Positions 1 through 11,138 of a stretch of DNA of 64,000 nucleotides are shown piece after piece. The stretch covers positions 17,974,933 to 18,038,932 of the forward strand of contig NC_060059.1 of assembly GCF_020283565.1 (NCBI RefSeq), read 5' to 3'. The DNA comes from Trifolium pratense. Taxonomy: Eukaryota > Streptophyta > Magnoliopsida > Fabales > Fabaceae. The notes beneath the pieces were generated by a model. It searched no databases, was not told where the DNA came from, and saw only the letters and a program-made list of their open reading frames with translations. The position numbers were made by a program, and so were the translations under genes. Positions within the stretch are counted from its first letter, which is position 1. Each line of letters begins with the position of its first letter.

Positions 1-2
1 CG

Positions 3-2213
3 AATTCTATCACAACTTGGAATGATTTGAAGAAGGTCTTTCTAGAGAGATACTTTCCCGCTTCTAGAGCTGCGTTAATCAGAAAAGAAATATGCGGCAT
101 TAGGCAGGGAAACGAATCATTGGCAGAATACTAGGAAAGATTCAAACATCTAGTTTCCAGTTGTCCCCAACACCAGATCACCGAGCAATTACTCATCCAA
201 TATTTCTATGAAGGGTTGCTACCAATGGATCGAAACATTTTGGATGCTGCAAGTGGTGGAGCACTTGTTGATAAAACTCCAGCTGCTGCAAAGGCCTTGA
301 TCGAAAACATGTCACTCAACTCGCAACAGTTTACAACCAGAAATAATTCTGCAAGTGTAAATGAGATTCAGTCTTCCTCTTCCTCCATCAAGGCGCTCGA
401 AACCAAGTTTGATGCTAGAATTGATGAACTTACTTCCTTGGTGAAAATGTTGGCAGTTAGCAAAGCTCAACCAGCAAAAGTGTGTGGTATTTGTACTTCT
501 TCTGAGCACCCGATTGATACATGCCCCATTCTACAAGATGAAACAATAACTGAGCTTCCTCAAGCATATGCAGCAGCAGCGCTTTACAATCAAAACAGGT
601 ACAACAATCCTGACCTCTCCACCAACAAATATCACCCTAGTTGGAGGAATCATCAAAACCTCCAATATGGGAATCAGTCACAAGCTGCAGCCCCTGCTGC
701 CCCACCAGCTACTTCTTCACTGGAAGACCTTGTCAAGTAACTGGCACAACGAACAGATGCTAGCATTCAGAACCTGACAACGCAGATGGGACAAATGGCC
801 AATGCAATAGGCCAACTACAAGCTCAAGGCTCGGGTAACCTTCCTGCACAAACAGTGCCGAATCCGAATGTGAATGTGAGTGCAATTACTTTGAGATCCA
901 GAAGAGTGTCAGAACCAGCTCCAGAGAAAAAGAAGAAGAAAACCGTTGCATCATCATCTGCTCCTGAACCTCCTTCTGTTACAATTGAGACCGAACCCGA
1001 AAAAGAAAGAGTATATGTGCCACCAATTCCTTTTCCTCAAAGGGTGCAGAAAAATATCAAGAAGATAGTTGAGGAAGACAAGGAGATTTTAGATGTATTC
1101 AGAAAATGTGCGGTTAACATTCCTCTCCTTGATGCAATTAAACAGATTCCTAAATATGCAAAATTCCTGAAAGACTTGTGCACACACAAGAGGAAGTTGA
1201 AGGAAAATGAGAGAGTCAGTTTGGGACGAAATGTTTCTGCTTTCATTCAGCCCAAAACTGGTTCCTCAGCTAATGTCTCAATTATCAGTCAGACCATGCC
1301 AGAAAAGTGTGATGATCCAGGAGTTTTTGCTATTCCCTGTTCCATTGGGGATCGCAAGTTTGAAAATTGTATGCTTGATCTGGGAGCAGGTATTAATGTT
1401 ATGCCTACTTCTATTTATAATAACCTTGATCTTGGTCCTTTGCAGCCTACAGGTTTAATCGTGCAATTAGCAAATAGGTGCAATGCCCGCCCTGCTGGGA
1501 AGGTAGAAGATGTCCTAGTTCAAGTTAATGACTTGATTCTTCCTGCAGATTTCTACATTCTAGACATGGAGGGCGAAACTAATTCCAGCAGGGCACCCAT
1601 CATTCTAGGCCGACCATTCATGAGAACGGCAAGAACAAAAGTTGATGTTTATGATGGAACCATGTCCATGGAGTTTGGCGACATTGTCGCTAAGTTTAAC
1701 ATTTTTGATGCCATGAAACATCCCGTGGAAGAACATTCTGTTTTTTATATGGATTTAGTTACTAACACTAACCTTTGCTCTGTTTGTGCTAAGATTGAAT
1801 CTGATTTGCAGGATAATAACATTCATACAGGTGAAGTTGTTGTCAATGAGGCGGTCTGTACGGTTAAAGTTCTTGACATTCCGGCTGCCCCAACCAAACA
1901 CTCCCATGATAAAGAAAAGACTACGCACTTCCATGATAAGATGATTTCCAAAAAGAAATTTTTTGTTGGCCAAAAAGTCTTGTTGTTTAAGTCTCGCCTG
2001 AAAGATATGGTTGGTAAGTTTCGATCCAAGTGGATTGGCCCCTTTGTCGTGACTAATGTTTTTCCTTCTGGTGCTATAGAAATTAAAAGTACAGGTACTG
2101 GCAAGGTTTTCAAAGCAAAAGGACAGCGGTTGAAGCTGCTCCATAAAAGTGTGGAAGGGCTTCCACCAAAACCACCAGACATAGAAGCACCAGCACCAGC
2201 CGCTACACCTTAG
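3..2213 (+). pseudogene. Athila gag-protease fused to integrase C-terminus, two nonsense codons
   Basis: A single frame runs through the whole segment but is broken by TAG at 132-134, where the family has Trp in the YWERFK-like gag motif, and by TAA at 738-740, where Gln is expected. The gag part has a CX2CX4HX4C zinc knuckle (CGICTSSEHPIDTC, about 484-525). The protease active site DLGAGINVMP is at about 1378-1407, followed by the flap-region motif ILGRPFMRTA. Near 1880-1920 the frame passes without a break into the integrase C-terminal domain (VGQKVLLFKSRL and KWIGPFVV). All of RT, RNase H and the integrase core is deleted. The open 475-codon stretch from 786 shows that the deletion was in frame. 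It probably makes no functional protein. Confidence 0.85.
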
Positions 2214-3214
2214 CCCCTCGGGTGTGTTCCTTCCTTTACTCTCACTTTATGTTTAGATTACATTGCGGACACTGTCTGGTTTAAGTGTGGGGGAGGGACA
2301 TTTTACATTTTTGTGTTTTAAAAAAAAAAAAATAATAATAATAAAATAAATCATCATGAGTAGTCACATGTTCTAAGGCTAGGGCAGATAGCTGTAGGGT
2401 CAGTGAAATTTTTGGAGTTTTTTGTTTTGATACTTGACATGATAGTCTTTGCAACTTAATGCACAACTACTTGAACACTGTCAAACTTAGTAATGTCTAG
2501 ATAAATCTCTGAAATATTTATTCTTTAGACTAAGTTCTCTAATTTGAATATAATGGAGGTATGATTAGAACTAAGTGTGGGGGAAAGGCTAGAGTAACAG
2601 ATAGACCGATCATTGCTATTAATTGAGAAAAAGGGAAACTGTTTAAGAGCTAAAACTAATGAATATAATAAGTTCCTGTGCCCGAAATTGGAGGAACAAG
2701 TTCCTGTGCCCGAAACTGGAGGAACAAGTGCTGTGTAGGATGCTCTACTCTGAGTAACAGGTTGGACTTATTACAAGTAAGATCCCGTCAGGTGAAAAGG
2801 TGGAGTAGTACCTAAAGCTTAAAAACAATAAATAATAATAAACTATAATAAAGCTTGAAGGTAGTTTCCCCTGAGTTGATGTTGAAAAGCTTTTGATCTC
2901 TTAAAAAGAAATAGCCCCCCCTAGTCTGAAATTCTGGTTAAATCCAAAATTATAGGAAAAGAATGACAACTTAGCATCTAGAATGGTAGTTTCAGAGAGG
3001 GATCTTGACATTACTTTGGTTGACAGTGGGAGACAGTACACACACACACGCAAGATTATTATTGAAAGTTGATAGATAAGAATTGTGCCAATCTTTGAAT
3101 TTTGACCCAAGGTTTGAAGCTTGAAACCTGGAATATGTTGACTGCTTGTGATTTGTTTTTAAATTTTTCATTTGAGTTTTGCTCGGAGTGCAAAAGTTCA
3201 AGTGTGGGGGAATT
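2214..3214 (+). other. Athila-1 3' noncoding internal region with polypurine tract
   Basis: No coding potential is seen. The segment contains a G-rich tract (2288-2297), an A-rich run (2320-2350), paired GTTCCT/AGGAAC hairpins (2672-2725), a conserved block to about 2820, a short CA repeat (3039-3048) and a polypurine tract GTGTGGGGGAA at about 3203-3213 directly before the LTR. The same blocks recur in the same order downstream of every gene copy in the array (for example 35389-36380), so those array segments derive from a related Athila element. Confidence 0.8.
2672..2808 (+). ncRNA. candidate structured RNA domain of the Athila 3' region
   Basis: Two consecutive hairpins with GTTCCT/AGGAAC stems (2672-2697 and 2700-2725) are followed by CTACTC (2745-2750), which can pair with GAGTAG (2803-2808). 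That pair encloses a CTTA/TAAG stem (2767-2770 with 2778-2781). The array homologue at 35821-35973 keeps all stems, and the last one is CTCA/TGAG, so a T-A pair became C-G on both sides. It is probably part of the element's genomic RNA (packaging, stability or translation) rather than an independent transcript. Function is unknown. Confidence 0.45.
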
Positions 3215-4347
3215 TGATCAGTGCATTTTAATGCACATTCTTCTACTATTGTACTAGTGTATTCCTATGGTTTAATTTACTATTTTCACTATTTTAAGGT
3301 GTTTTTATATTTAAGTTTATTTCTAACTCTATTTTATTTTCGCACTTAATTTATGAATAAATAGCACTTTGACACCCTTCCGGTCCGCAGGTCATAACTG
3401 GAGTTACAAATATCGGATTGAGGCGCGGGAAGATGCGTTGGAAAGCTGAGATCAAGAGCTACGACTTTTATGTTGAGGCCAAAACCCAGTTCGGAGCGCA
3501 AGTGTGTCAAATAATTGCGTTTATGTTCCAGACGAATTTAATTCAGCACAACTTTATATTTTTCGGCCCAATTGTTTTAAGGCCCGTTCCATGTATTATT
3601 TAAACCGAAAAAAAGGCAGCTAGGATTATTCATTCACTGTTCACAAAATATTCAAACCCTAGAGCAGCCGTCATCTTCCATGGAGAACTAAACTTCTATT
3701 GATCCATTGGTGTAAGGAACTTTGTTCTCGAATCTTGAGGTTCGGTTTTAATAGCAAATCGTTATGTTTATGCTTATCATATATCAATTTTCTTGTCTCT
3801 CTTTTGTGTATGAGTTGATGCAATTGATGCTTAATTATTTTGTTTCACGTTCATAACATTGAGACTATTCAAATTAATTCACGCTTGTTCAAATTAATCT
3901 GAATAGGAAATTGTTATATTATTTTCGCTTGCAAAATAGGGCTGCCGAATTATTGTTATGATTTTTAACTGTGTTATTGGTGACGCTTGATCATCGCCAT
4001 AGTTAGTCGAACACGCTGGTGCTTAATCAACGAATTCGTTATAAAACTGATTTTCGCTTGTTAAATTAGTTCTATAATCAGCCGAAGCATAAACTGTATG
4101 AATATTCATATAAGAACCTATGATGGATGATAAACAAAGTTGCCTAAAACCAATGGATTGATTGCTTTTATATTAATTAAATTCGTAATCTCTGTTATTG
4201 CTTCCACAAACAAAAAAACCCCAAATTGCAACCTTTAAATTCATTCTAATATTGTTAAACCGATCGTGAGTCCTTGCGAAACGACCAAGGTCACTACCTT
4301 GTACTACGTATTTTAAAATTATTTTGATCACGAAACGACGGTGATCA
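3215..4347 (+). repeat. Athila-1 3' LTR
   Basis: It starts TGATCAGTGC right after the polypurine tract and ends TGATCA at 4347, where the sequence switches abruptly to the antisense of a reverse-transcriptase ORF. Length is about 1133 bp. The right boundary is inferred from where the Athila-2 RT reading frame loses its family pattern (after the LQRC residues), so it may be off by a few bases. Confidence 0.75.
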
Positions 4348-7300
4348 CACATCTTTGTAATACCATTTCTAAATTAGCGAGACATCCTTCAAAACTTTCC
4401 CCATAAACTGAAAAGTCATCCATGAATACTTCCATTATATTGTTTATAAAATCTGCGAATATCGCCATCATGCATCGTTGGAAGGTAGCAGGGGCATTAC
4501 ACAATCCAAAAGGCATACGTCTATAGGCAAAGGTACCTACAGGACATGTGAAGGTGGTCTTCTCTTGGTCGTCGGGGTGTATTGGGATTTGGAAAAATCC
4601 AGAGTATCCATCTAAATAACAGAAATAGGAGTGTTTAGCTAGACGCTCGAGCATTTGGTCAATGAAAGGTAGAGGAAAATGATCTTTCCGAGTGGCTTTG
4701 TTTAATTTTCTATAGTCGATGCACATTCTATATCCTGATTCCACTCGCTTAGGTACAGATTCTCCCTTCTCGTTTTTGACTACTGTTAGTCCTCCTTTCT
4801 TTGGTACTACATGAACAGGGCTGACCCATTTGCTATCAGATATTTGATATATTATGCCTGCGTCTAAAAGTTTCAGCACTTCTTTCTTAACTACTTCGCT
4901 TAAGATAGGGTTTATCCTTCTTTGGTGTTCTCTCGAAGCCTTTGCATCTTCTTCTAATAAGATTCGGTGCATGCACACAGAGGGACTAATCCCCTTTAAG
5001 TCTGAGATGTTGTAACCTAAGGCAGAAGGATATTTTCTTAAGACATCTAATAATTTTTCCGTTTCTATCGGGTCTAGGTCAGCGTTCACTATGACTGGGC
5101 GACTCATATTTTCGTCTAGATATTCATACCTAAGGTTCTTAGGTAGCGGTTTGAGTTCCAGAGAGAGTTGTTTAGGTTCAAGCGTGGAATTAGGTCCGAA
5201 TGGAGGTTCTTCTCTCAGGTTATCTTCTACACTAAGTTTTAGTGAAGCTTGTACTTCATCTCTAGGAGGTTCTAGGATTTCTATTTCTTGAGGTAGTTCT
5301 TTCTCTATTTCCTTAACACACTCATCAATTATGTCTATGGCATAGCAAGTGTCTTCGACAGCTGGTGTTTGCATGAATTTAGAAAGAATAAATTCAATTT
5401 TCTCTTCGCCTACTTCTAATGTAAGTTTTCCTCGCTTAACGTCTATTATTGCTCTTGCAGTGGCTAGGAATGGTCTTCCTAAAAGGATTGGAATACATGA
5501 ATCTTCCGTAATGTCCATTACTACAAAGTCAGTAGGGATATATAGTTGGCCAATTTTTACTGGAATATTTTCTAGGATACCTACAGGGTATTTAACTGAA
5601 CGGTCTGCTAGTTGAAGAGACATCCTGGTAGGTTTTAGATCACTCAATTTTAACTTTTTGCTGATTGAGAGGGGCATGAGACTAACACTTGCTCCTAAGT
5701 CGCATAGTGCCTTATCTATTACGTAGTTGCCTATTACGCAGGGAATTGAAAAACTTCCTGGGTCTTTAAGTTTAGGTGGCATTTTGTTTTGGAATATGGC
5801 ACTACATTCTTCGGTAAGTGCGACTGTACTATCCTCGTCTAATTTCCTCTTGTTTGATAAAATTTCTTTAAGAAATTTTGAGTATGTGGGCATTTGCGTT
5901 ATTGCTTCCGAGAAAGGTATGGTTATGTTTAGTTGCTTCAGAAGTTCTACAAATTTCTTAAAATGTCCTTCAGTTTTAGTCTTAGCTAATCTTTGAGGAA
6001 AAGGGATAGGTGTTTTGTAAACAGGTGGTGCAGCAGGTGTAAGCTTTTTAGTTGTCCCCTCCTTATCTCCTAATTGGGGATTTTCGGATTCTCTCTCAGG
6101 CTCTTTTGGTGGTTCACTACTCTCGGCTTCCTTGTTGGTTATCTTAGCGCTTTCTGAGTTTTTTACTCCAGAATCGGGTGGTCCTTGCAACTCCTTTCCA
6201 CTTCTTGTGATTATAGCATGTATGGCATTCGCATGCCCTTTGGGATTAGGCTCAGGTTGTCCTGGAAATGTGCCAGCTGGAGCGGCAATAGTTGCTTGTT
6301 GTTGTGCCACCTGGGAAATCTGTGTTTCTAGCATTTTGTTATGGGTGGCTAGGGCATCTACCTTAGTTGCTAATTGTTTTACCAACTCATTAGTGTGAAT
6401 GTTTTGGTTTAAGAATTTTTCCATCATAATATCGAAGTTAGACTTCCTTGGTGGATAAGGTGCGGCTGGTTGTGCTCCTTGCTTTTGGTAACCTGGAGGT
6501 GCTTGAGTAGGATTGAGTGTATTATTGTTCCTATAAGATAAGTTAGGATGGTTCTTATAGCCAGGATTATAGTTATTGGACAGAGCGGCATAGTGTACTT
6601 GGTCGAGTCCGGCTAATATAGCACAATCAGATGGTACATGACCAGGGACTCCACATACTTCGCAATTTGGTTGGATTGCAGCTACGGTGGATGTGGTTGG
6701 CAGGGTTAAACTCTCCAACTTTTGAGTAAGGGCTTCTACTTTGGCGTTGACATGGTCTATGCCACTTACTTCGTACATACCGCCTTTTGTTTGGGATTTC
6801 TCTATAGCAGCGCGTTCGCTTCCCCATTGATAATGGTTTTGGGCCATGTTTTCTATAAGCTGGGTGGCTTCTTGGTATGGTTTATCCATCAGTGCTCCGC
6901 CGGCGGCTGCATCTATGGTTAGTCTTGTGTTATAAAGCAGCCCATTATAGAAGGTATGGATTATGAGCCATTGTTCTAGACCATGGTGTGGACAGAGTCT
7001 CATCATGTCCTTGTATCTTTCCCAAGCTTCGAAGAGTGATTCTCCATCTTTTTGCCTAAATCCGTTGATTTGGGCTCTTAGCATAGCTGTCTTACTTGGC
7101 GGGAAATATCTAGCCAAGAATTGCTTCTTCAGTTCGTTCCATGTAGTGATGGAGTTCGAAGGTAGTGCTTGGAGCCAAGCTCTAGCTCTGTCTCTTAAAG
7201 AGAACGGGAAAAGACGGAGTCGTATTGCTTCGGGATCGACACCATTGGCTTTGATCGTGTCTGCGTACTGCACAAACACTGATAAATGGAGGTTAGGATC

Positions 7301-7570
7301 CTCCGTAGGGGAACCAGAGAACTGGTTTTGTTGCACGATTTGCAACAAAGCGGGTTTCAACTCGAAGTTTCTTGCTTCGATGTTAGGGGGCGCGATGCTC
7401 GAATGCGGTTCTTCTTCGGAAGGAACGGCGTAGTCCCTAAGAGGACGTGCGTTGTTAGCCATGGGTAAGAGGTTTTGAAGTTCGCGGATTCGACGTTTAA
7501 AATGAATAAAACGTTCTATTTCGGGTATAGGTTGTTGTAATGGTTCCTCGGAGTTACGAGTATTGGGCAT
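4348..7570 (-). CDS. Athila gag-protease-reverse transcriptase polyprotein, 3' truncated
   Basis: An open frame of about 1074 codons to the break; the last few readable codons down to 4328 belong to Athila-1 LTR. ATG is at 7570-7568, about 80 nt after the primer binding site. Gag (residues about 75-220) shows the Athila-type retrotransposon gag pattern (PFSLRDRARAWL, LFEAWERYKDM). A CX2CX4HX4C zinc knuckle (CEVCGVPGHVPSDC) is near residue 302. The protease active site CDLGASVSLMP is near residue 620. The RT begins with SKWVSPVHVVPKKGG and has FMDDFSVYG near residue 1052, the catalytic Asp pair. No frameshift or stop is seen before the break, so the element was probably coding-competent when interrupted. 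It cannot now make a full polymerase. Confidence 0.9.
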
Positions 7571-7650
7571 ACAACCTAAGAAAAAGGGTTTAAGGGTTTG
7601 CCTTAATCGTCACAAATTAAAAACTAATTAGCGAAAATTGACTAAATTAG

Positions 7651-7668
7651 TCCCCGGCAACGGCGCCA
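7651..7668 (-). promoter_or_regulatory. Athila-2 primer binding site
   Basis: On the minus strand it reads TGGCGCCGTTGCCGGGGA, a few bases after the LTR. This is the primer binding sequence I associate with Athila and related Ty3/gypsy elements, usually assigned to tRNA-Asp. Its place between LTR and gag fixes the orientation of the element. Confidence 0.85.
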
Positions 7669-7674
7669 AAAACT

Positions 7675-9425
7675 TGTTGCGATATTTCTGCAAGTGCACA
7701 GACTTATCGTGTAGTTATAAAAGATTATCGATCCCACAGGGACTATTAGTTAATATTTCGCTTATGTTTTCAATATAATGTAAGGTTAAGGCTAATAATA
7801 ATTAAAAAGGGGTTTGTAAAATAATTACCTAGAAATAAAATAATTAAGTTAAATAACAGTGACTAGTAAGAATTGGTTTTAAATAAGTTGGATTTTAACT
7901 AACTGGAATGTTACTTTAGGTACTTCAATGGGTTCGGTAATAAACACTATGTTTTGAAAAGTTTAGTCTCTTTAAAATTGATTTAAAAATACTCGTCTCA
8001 CACTTTCGCGCTATTGAGTTATATTATATAATGATAGAATAAATGTATCACTTTCGCTATAACATTTACTTATAAAAATATTGTTTGGAAATCAATTAAA
8101 TTTTACTAAAAGGGTCTAGTTTTCATAAAACGATATTAGTTTAAAAATATAGAACTCATGTCATCACACTATTGGACTATATTATATTATATAAATAAGA
8201 TGTTTTGCTATCGCTCAATCATTAATTCATAAAATACTTTTTGAAAACTAATATAATTTAATTAACCTTAAAGAGCTGTCGCGATATTAAAGTTAATGTT
8301 CAGTTTTTACTATCTAGTATAAATTTCAAACAATCGTTCTGTTAATTCATACTTTAATTAATTTTCACTGATCGTGCAAAATTATAATCTATTGTTTATT
8401 TAAAAACTGAAACAGAAAACTAGACTTGAAAATTTAGTTCACAGTTTAATTACCGAACTCATATCAGACACCTATTTCACATACCAGTTATATTAAATTA
8501 GTTGGACATAATTACAAATAAAGGCATGATATAACAATAGTAGTTACGGAAAAAAGAAAACATAGATATAGATACTGCAATTTATTGGTGCTGGAAAATT
8601 AAAGAACATGCAATAACAGTAGCAAATAAAACAAGACAGGAATTAAAATAATTAAAGTAAGCAGTAACTGGAATTTGGAAAATAAAACCAAATATATTGA
8701 TTAATGTAACTTACAGAACCGAAACTGGAATTGAACAGGAAACAAAGGACAAGCTGTAGCTCTCAACACGTAAAGCAGTAAACTTAATTCTAAGAATTTA
8801 AAATAAGTGTTTTTTTTTTCTTTTTCTCTTAAGCTCTAACTTGTCGTCGTGTCAGATCCTCAATTCATTCTGAATGCATTTATATATAGGCTGTGAGTGA
8901 GGAGTTGAAGTCCTCCTTTTTCTCCTTTCAGTTCCTTTACTTTCTCCCCACGATTCGTAACTGATTTCATTCAACGAAGATAAGGATTCAACGAAGATGA
9001 GGACTGATATTTTTTCCTGAAGAATCGCTCACGACTGGCGCCACGTAACACATGACTGACGCCATGTGTTGTTTAATATTTTTGCATGTGCTCCTTTAAT
9101 TTAGGTGTGGCTGGCGCCACAATATGCATGGCTGGCGCCATGATTTGTGCACCAAAATTGCATGGCTGGCGCCTTGATTCATGTGGCTGGCGCCACTTCT
9201 CTTGCTTTGTGGCCGGCGCCATAGTTGTGTGGCCGGCACTGCTGGCCTCAACTGTGGGCTGGCCCACTTGTTTTGTTTCTTTGTATTTTTTTTGGTCTCG
9301 GTACATATCTGTAAGTTTCATAAAAAACAATAATTATTTTATTAATACTAGGATAATTTAGACAAAAATATTAAGATACTTAGGGAAATAATATTAATAA
9401 AATAGTGCATTTTTCGGTGTTATCA
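7675..9425 (-). repeat. Athila-2 5' LTR
   Basis: On the minus strand it begins TGATAACACC at 9425 and ends CA at about 7675, just before the primer binding site, giving about 1.75 kb. It has no convincing ORF. A cluster of palindromic GGCGCC motifs occupies its upstream part (about 9038-9237). Confidence 0.75.
9038..9237. repeat. GGCTGGCGCCA motif cluster in the Athila-2 LTR
   Basis: Eight or nine irregularly spaced copies of a motif close to TGGCTGGCGCCA, some with GGCCGGCGCCA or degenerate ends. The core GGCGCC is self-complementary. This GC-rich island stands out in an otherwise AT-rich LTR. Confidence 0.8.
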
Positions 9426-9458
9426 AGTCTTGTGTGTGAGGTTACTTCTTCAAGTGTG
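9426..9458 (+). pseudogene. 11-codon remnant of chromovirus pol between Athila-2 and SIRE
   Basis: The 33 bases read SLVCEVTSSSV in frame and continue in the same frame at 30207 (KLGMLRLTNP). They belong to the RNase H-integrase linker of the chromovirus whose integrase is at 30207-31706. The last five bases, gtgtg, are the target-site duplication of the SIRE insertion. Confidence 0.85.
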
Positions 9459-10549
9459 TGAAGGTGTGAAAACACAAGAAGGGGGGGTTGAATTGTGTTT
9501 TAGCTAAGTTAAAACTTTTTCAAGTTCTTAACTCAACTACGTTAGCAGCGGATAAATAACACAAATAATAACAAGAGAGAGAGAGAGAAATCACACAAGC
9601 AATTTATACTGGTTCCTCTCACAAAACGAGAGTAGTCCAGTCCCCTTGCACTTCCAAGGGATTTCACTATAATCACACAAGATTACACCTGCTCAAGCAC
9701 ACAAGCAAGAGACTTCTCAACAATGCTCAAGCACACAAGCTTAAGACTTCACACTTAAGCACACAAGCTTAAGTTTCCTCAAGTAATAGAAAAGTATATA
9801 ACAATATACAAATGCTCTTAGATGAACCTAAAGAGAGCAAATACAAAGAGTACAGAGTATTTGGCTAATAGTGCAAAAACACTTGATAAGAGGTTCAGAG
9901 CTTGTATACACAGAATTCAGAGTTTGTTCAGCCCACGTTCAATTCTTGATAGTTGTTTTTCTGTTGTAGCTGAATCTTCTAGTATATATACCACTAGAAA
10001 AGAGTCGTTGCAAAAGGAGCCGTTGGAGTTGATAATCTTTTGTCTTCAAGCAGTCTGTCTTGATGCAGTTTGGTTGTATCCAAAACTAAGAAAGAGTTTC
10101 AGTTACTTTGACTACTGCAGAGTGGACTTTCCTTATTCAGCTAACAAAACTGAAGACCCACGTTCTCAAAAGAGGACAGACAAAACGAGAGTAGCTGAAC
10201 TGATCAGGCTTGAAAGGTCCTTTTCTTCATTGGTAGAAGAGTTGACTAGCAAAGGGAATCTTCACAGCTTTCAAAGAGATCTTCAGACTTTGATGAAGCT
10301 AGTAGTCAGTCAAGAAGTTCTGAAGACTTCATCCTCTGAACGTTGTAACTTCTGAAGTCTAACATCTTCTGAGCGCTTATGAACTTCTGAATTCACATCC
10401 TCTGAACTTCACTCAGAGCTTATCTGGTGCTTATATCTGCGCACTTAAAATAAATTTTTAGTCCTTCCAATTGTTTATTAATACTTTGTTATCATCAAAA
10501 CCTTTATAGATTTAGGGGCAAACATTTTTAAATCAATTTTGTTCCAACA
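9459..10549 (-). repeat. SIRE 3' LTR
   Basis: On the minus strand it runs from TGTTGGAAC at 10549 to CTTCA at 9459. It contains a TATATATA box (9983-9990). Many short TTCTGA/TCAGAA-like motifs lie between it and the 10549 end. The 177-codon plus-strand ORF inside it is identical in both LTRs but is antisense and unlike any family I know. Confidence 0.92.
9983..9990 (-). promoter_or_regulatory. TATA box of the SIRE 3' LTR
   Basis: TATATATA, with the same sequence at 29635-29642 in the 5' LTR and a matching site (about 58694-58702) in the diverged copia LTR at 58137-59119. Conservation across LTRs of different age supports a promoter role. Transcription would run leftward. Confidence 0.6.
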
Positions 10550-10567
10550 ATCTCCCCCTTTTTGATG
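10550..10567 (-). other. SIRE polypurine tract
   Basis: On the minus strand a run of A then AGGGGGAGAT directly precedes the 3' LTR start TGTTGG. This is where plus-strand DNA synthesis would be primed. Three further AGGGGGAG tracts lie upstream (10647-10654, 10782-10789 and 10992-10999). Confidence 0.8.
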
Positions 10568-11138
10568 ATGACAAACATAAGTATTAATTGACAATTGTTG
10601 TTAAATTAACTTATCATGTTTCTCTTAGGTTTATGAGGTTTGCAAGCTCCCCCTAAGATTGATATTCCTTAAAGCCAAAACTTTAGGTTATATCCATGAT
10701 ATTTTAATTTAGTATAAGATTAAGATAATTTGAAATAAAACAAGTTTCATATCTTTCTTCAGAGTGAGAGGTTTGCAAGCTCTCCCCCTAAGTCTCATAA
10801 GGCTAAGTTAAAATTGCACTCTTAACTTATCCTTACTTATGAAATTTATTTTAGTTTCAACTAACTTAGTCTCCGCATTAAAATTCGTAAAACAACTTAA
10901 AAGTAACAACTTTTAATTTAACGGATAAAAGCGAGATAAAAGGCGTGGTTTCAGTTTTGAAGCTTATCACATATCAATTAATGCGTAACTACTCCCCCTT
11001 TTGTCATTATCAAAAAGTAAGAAAAAATTTATATAACCAAGACAGTCAAAGAAAGAAGAGTGGTTGTTACAAAGGTGAATTAATTTCAAAGACAGAAAAC
11101 AACGCGCTTAAAAGGTTATAAAAGGTAAACGAGTGAAC
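10568..11138. other. SIRE 3' noncoding region with repeated purine tracts
   Basis: No coding potential is seen. Besides three extra CTCCCCCT tracts, a block reading GAGGTTTGCAAGCTC followed by the C-rich tract and TAAG occurs twice (about 10634-10656 and 10768-10791). This suggests local duplication of the polypurine region. The A/T-rich remainder shows nothing recognisable. Confidence 0.6.

Larger units (their letters stand above)
1..4347 (+). mobile_element. Athila-type Ty3/gypsy retrotransposon (Athila-1), left part outside window
   Basis: In order: the 3' part of gag, a zinc knuckle, an aspartic protease, the C-terminal end of integrase, about 1 kb of noncoding 3' internal sequence, a polypurine tract and a 3' LTR. 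Reverse transcriptase, RNase H and the integrase core are absent, so this is an internally deleted, non-autonomous copy. Its right end at 4347 directly abuts the broken reverse transcriptase of Athila-2, so it inserted into that element. The 5' LTR and the left target-site copy lie outside the window. The Athila assignment rests on gag/protease resemblance to the intact gag of Athila-2 and on the shared 3' noncoding region. Confidence 0.85.
4348..9425 (-). mobile_element. Athila-type Ty3/gypsy retrotransposon (Athila-2), 3' part displaced by Athila-1
   Basis: On the minus strand: a 5' LTR (9425 to 7675), a primer binding site, a short leader, then one open gag-protease-RT frame cut by Athila-1 at about 4348. 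The 5' LTR abuts a chromovirus polymerase codon at 9426, so Athila-2 inserted into that element. The remainder of RT, RNase H, integrase and the 3' LTR must lie left of the window if they still exist. Confidence 0.88.

Noticed and set aside
9822..10355. 177-codon plus-strand ORF, also at 29474-30007
   Set aside because: It lies antisense within the two SIRE LTRs and is identical only because the LTRs are. No family resemblance, and the diverged copia LTR at 58137-59119 does not keep the frame.
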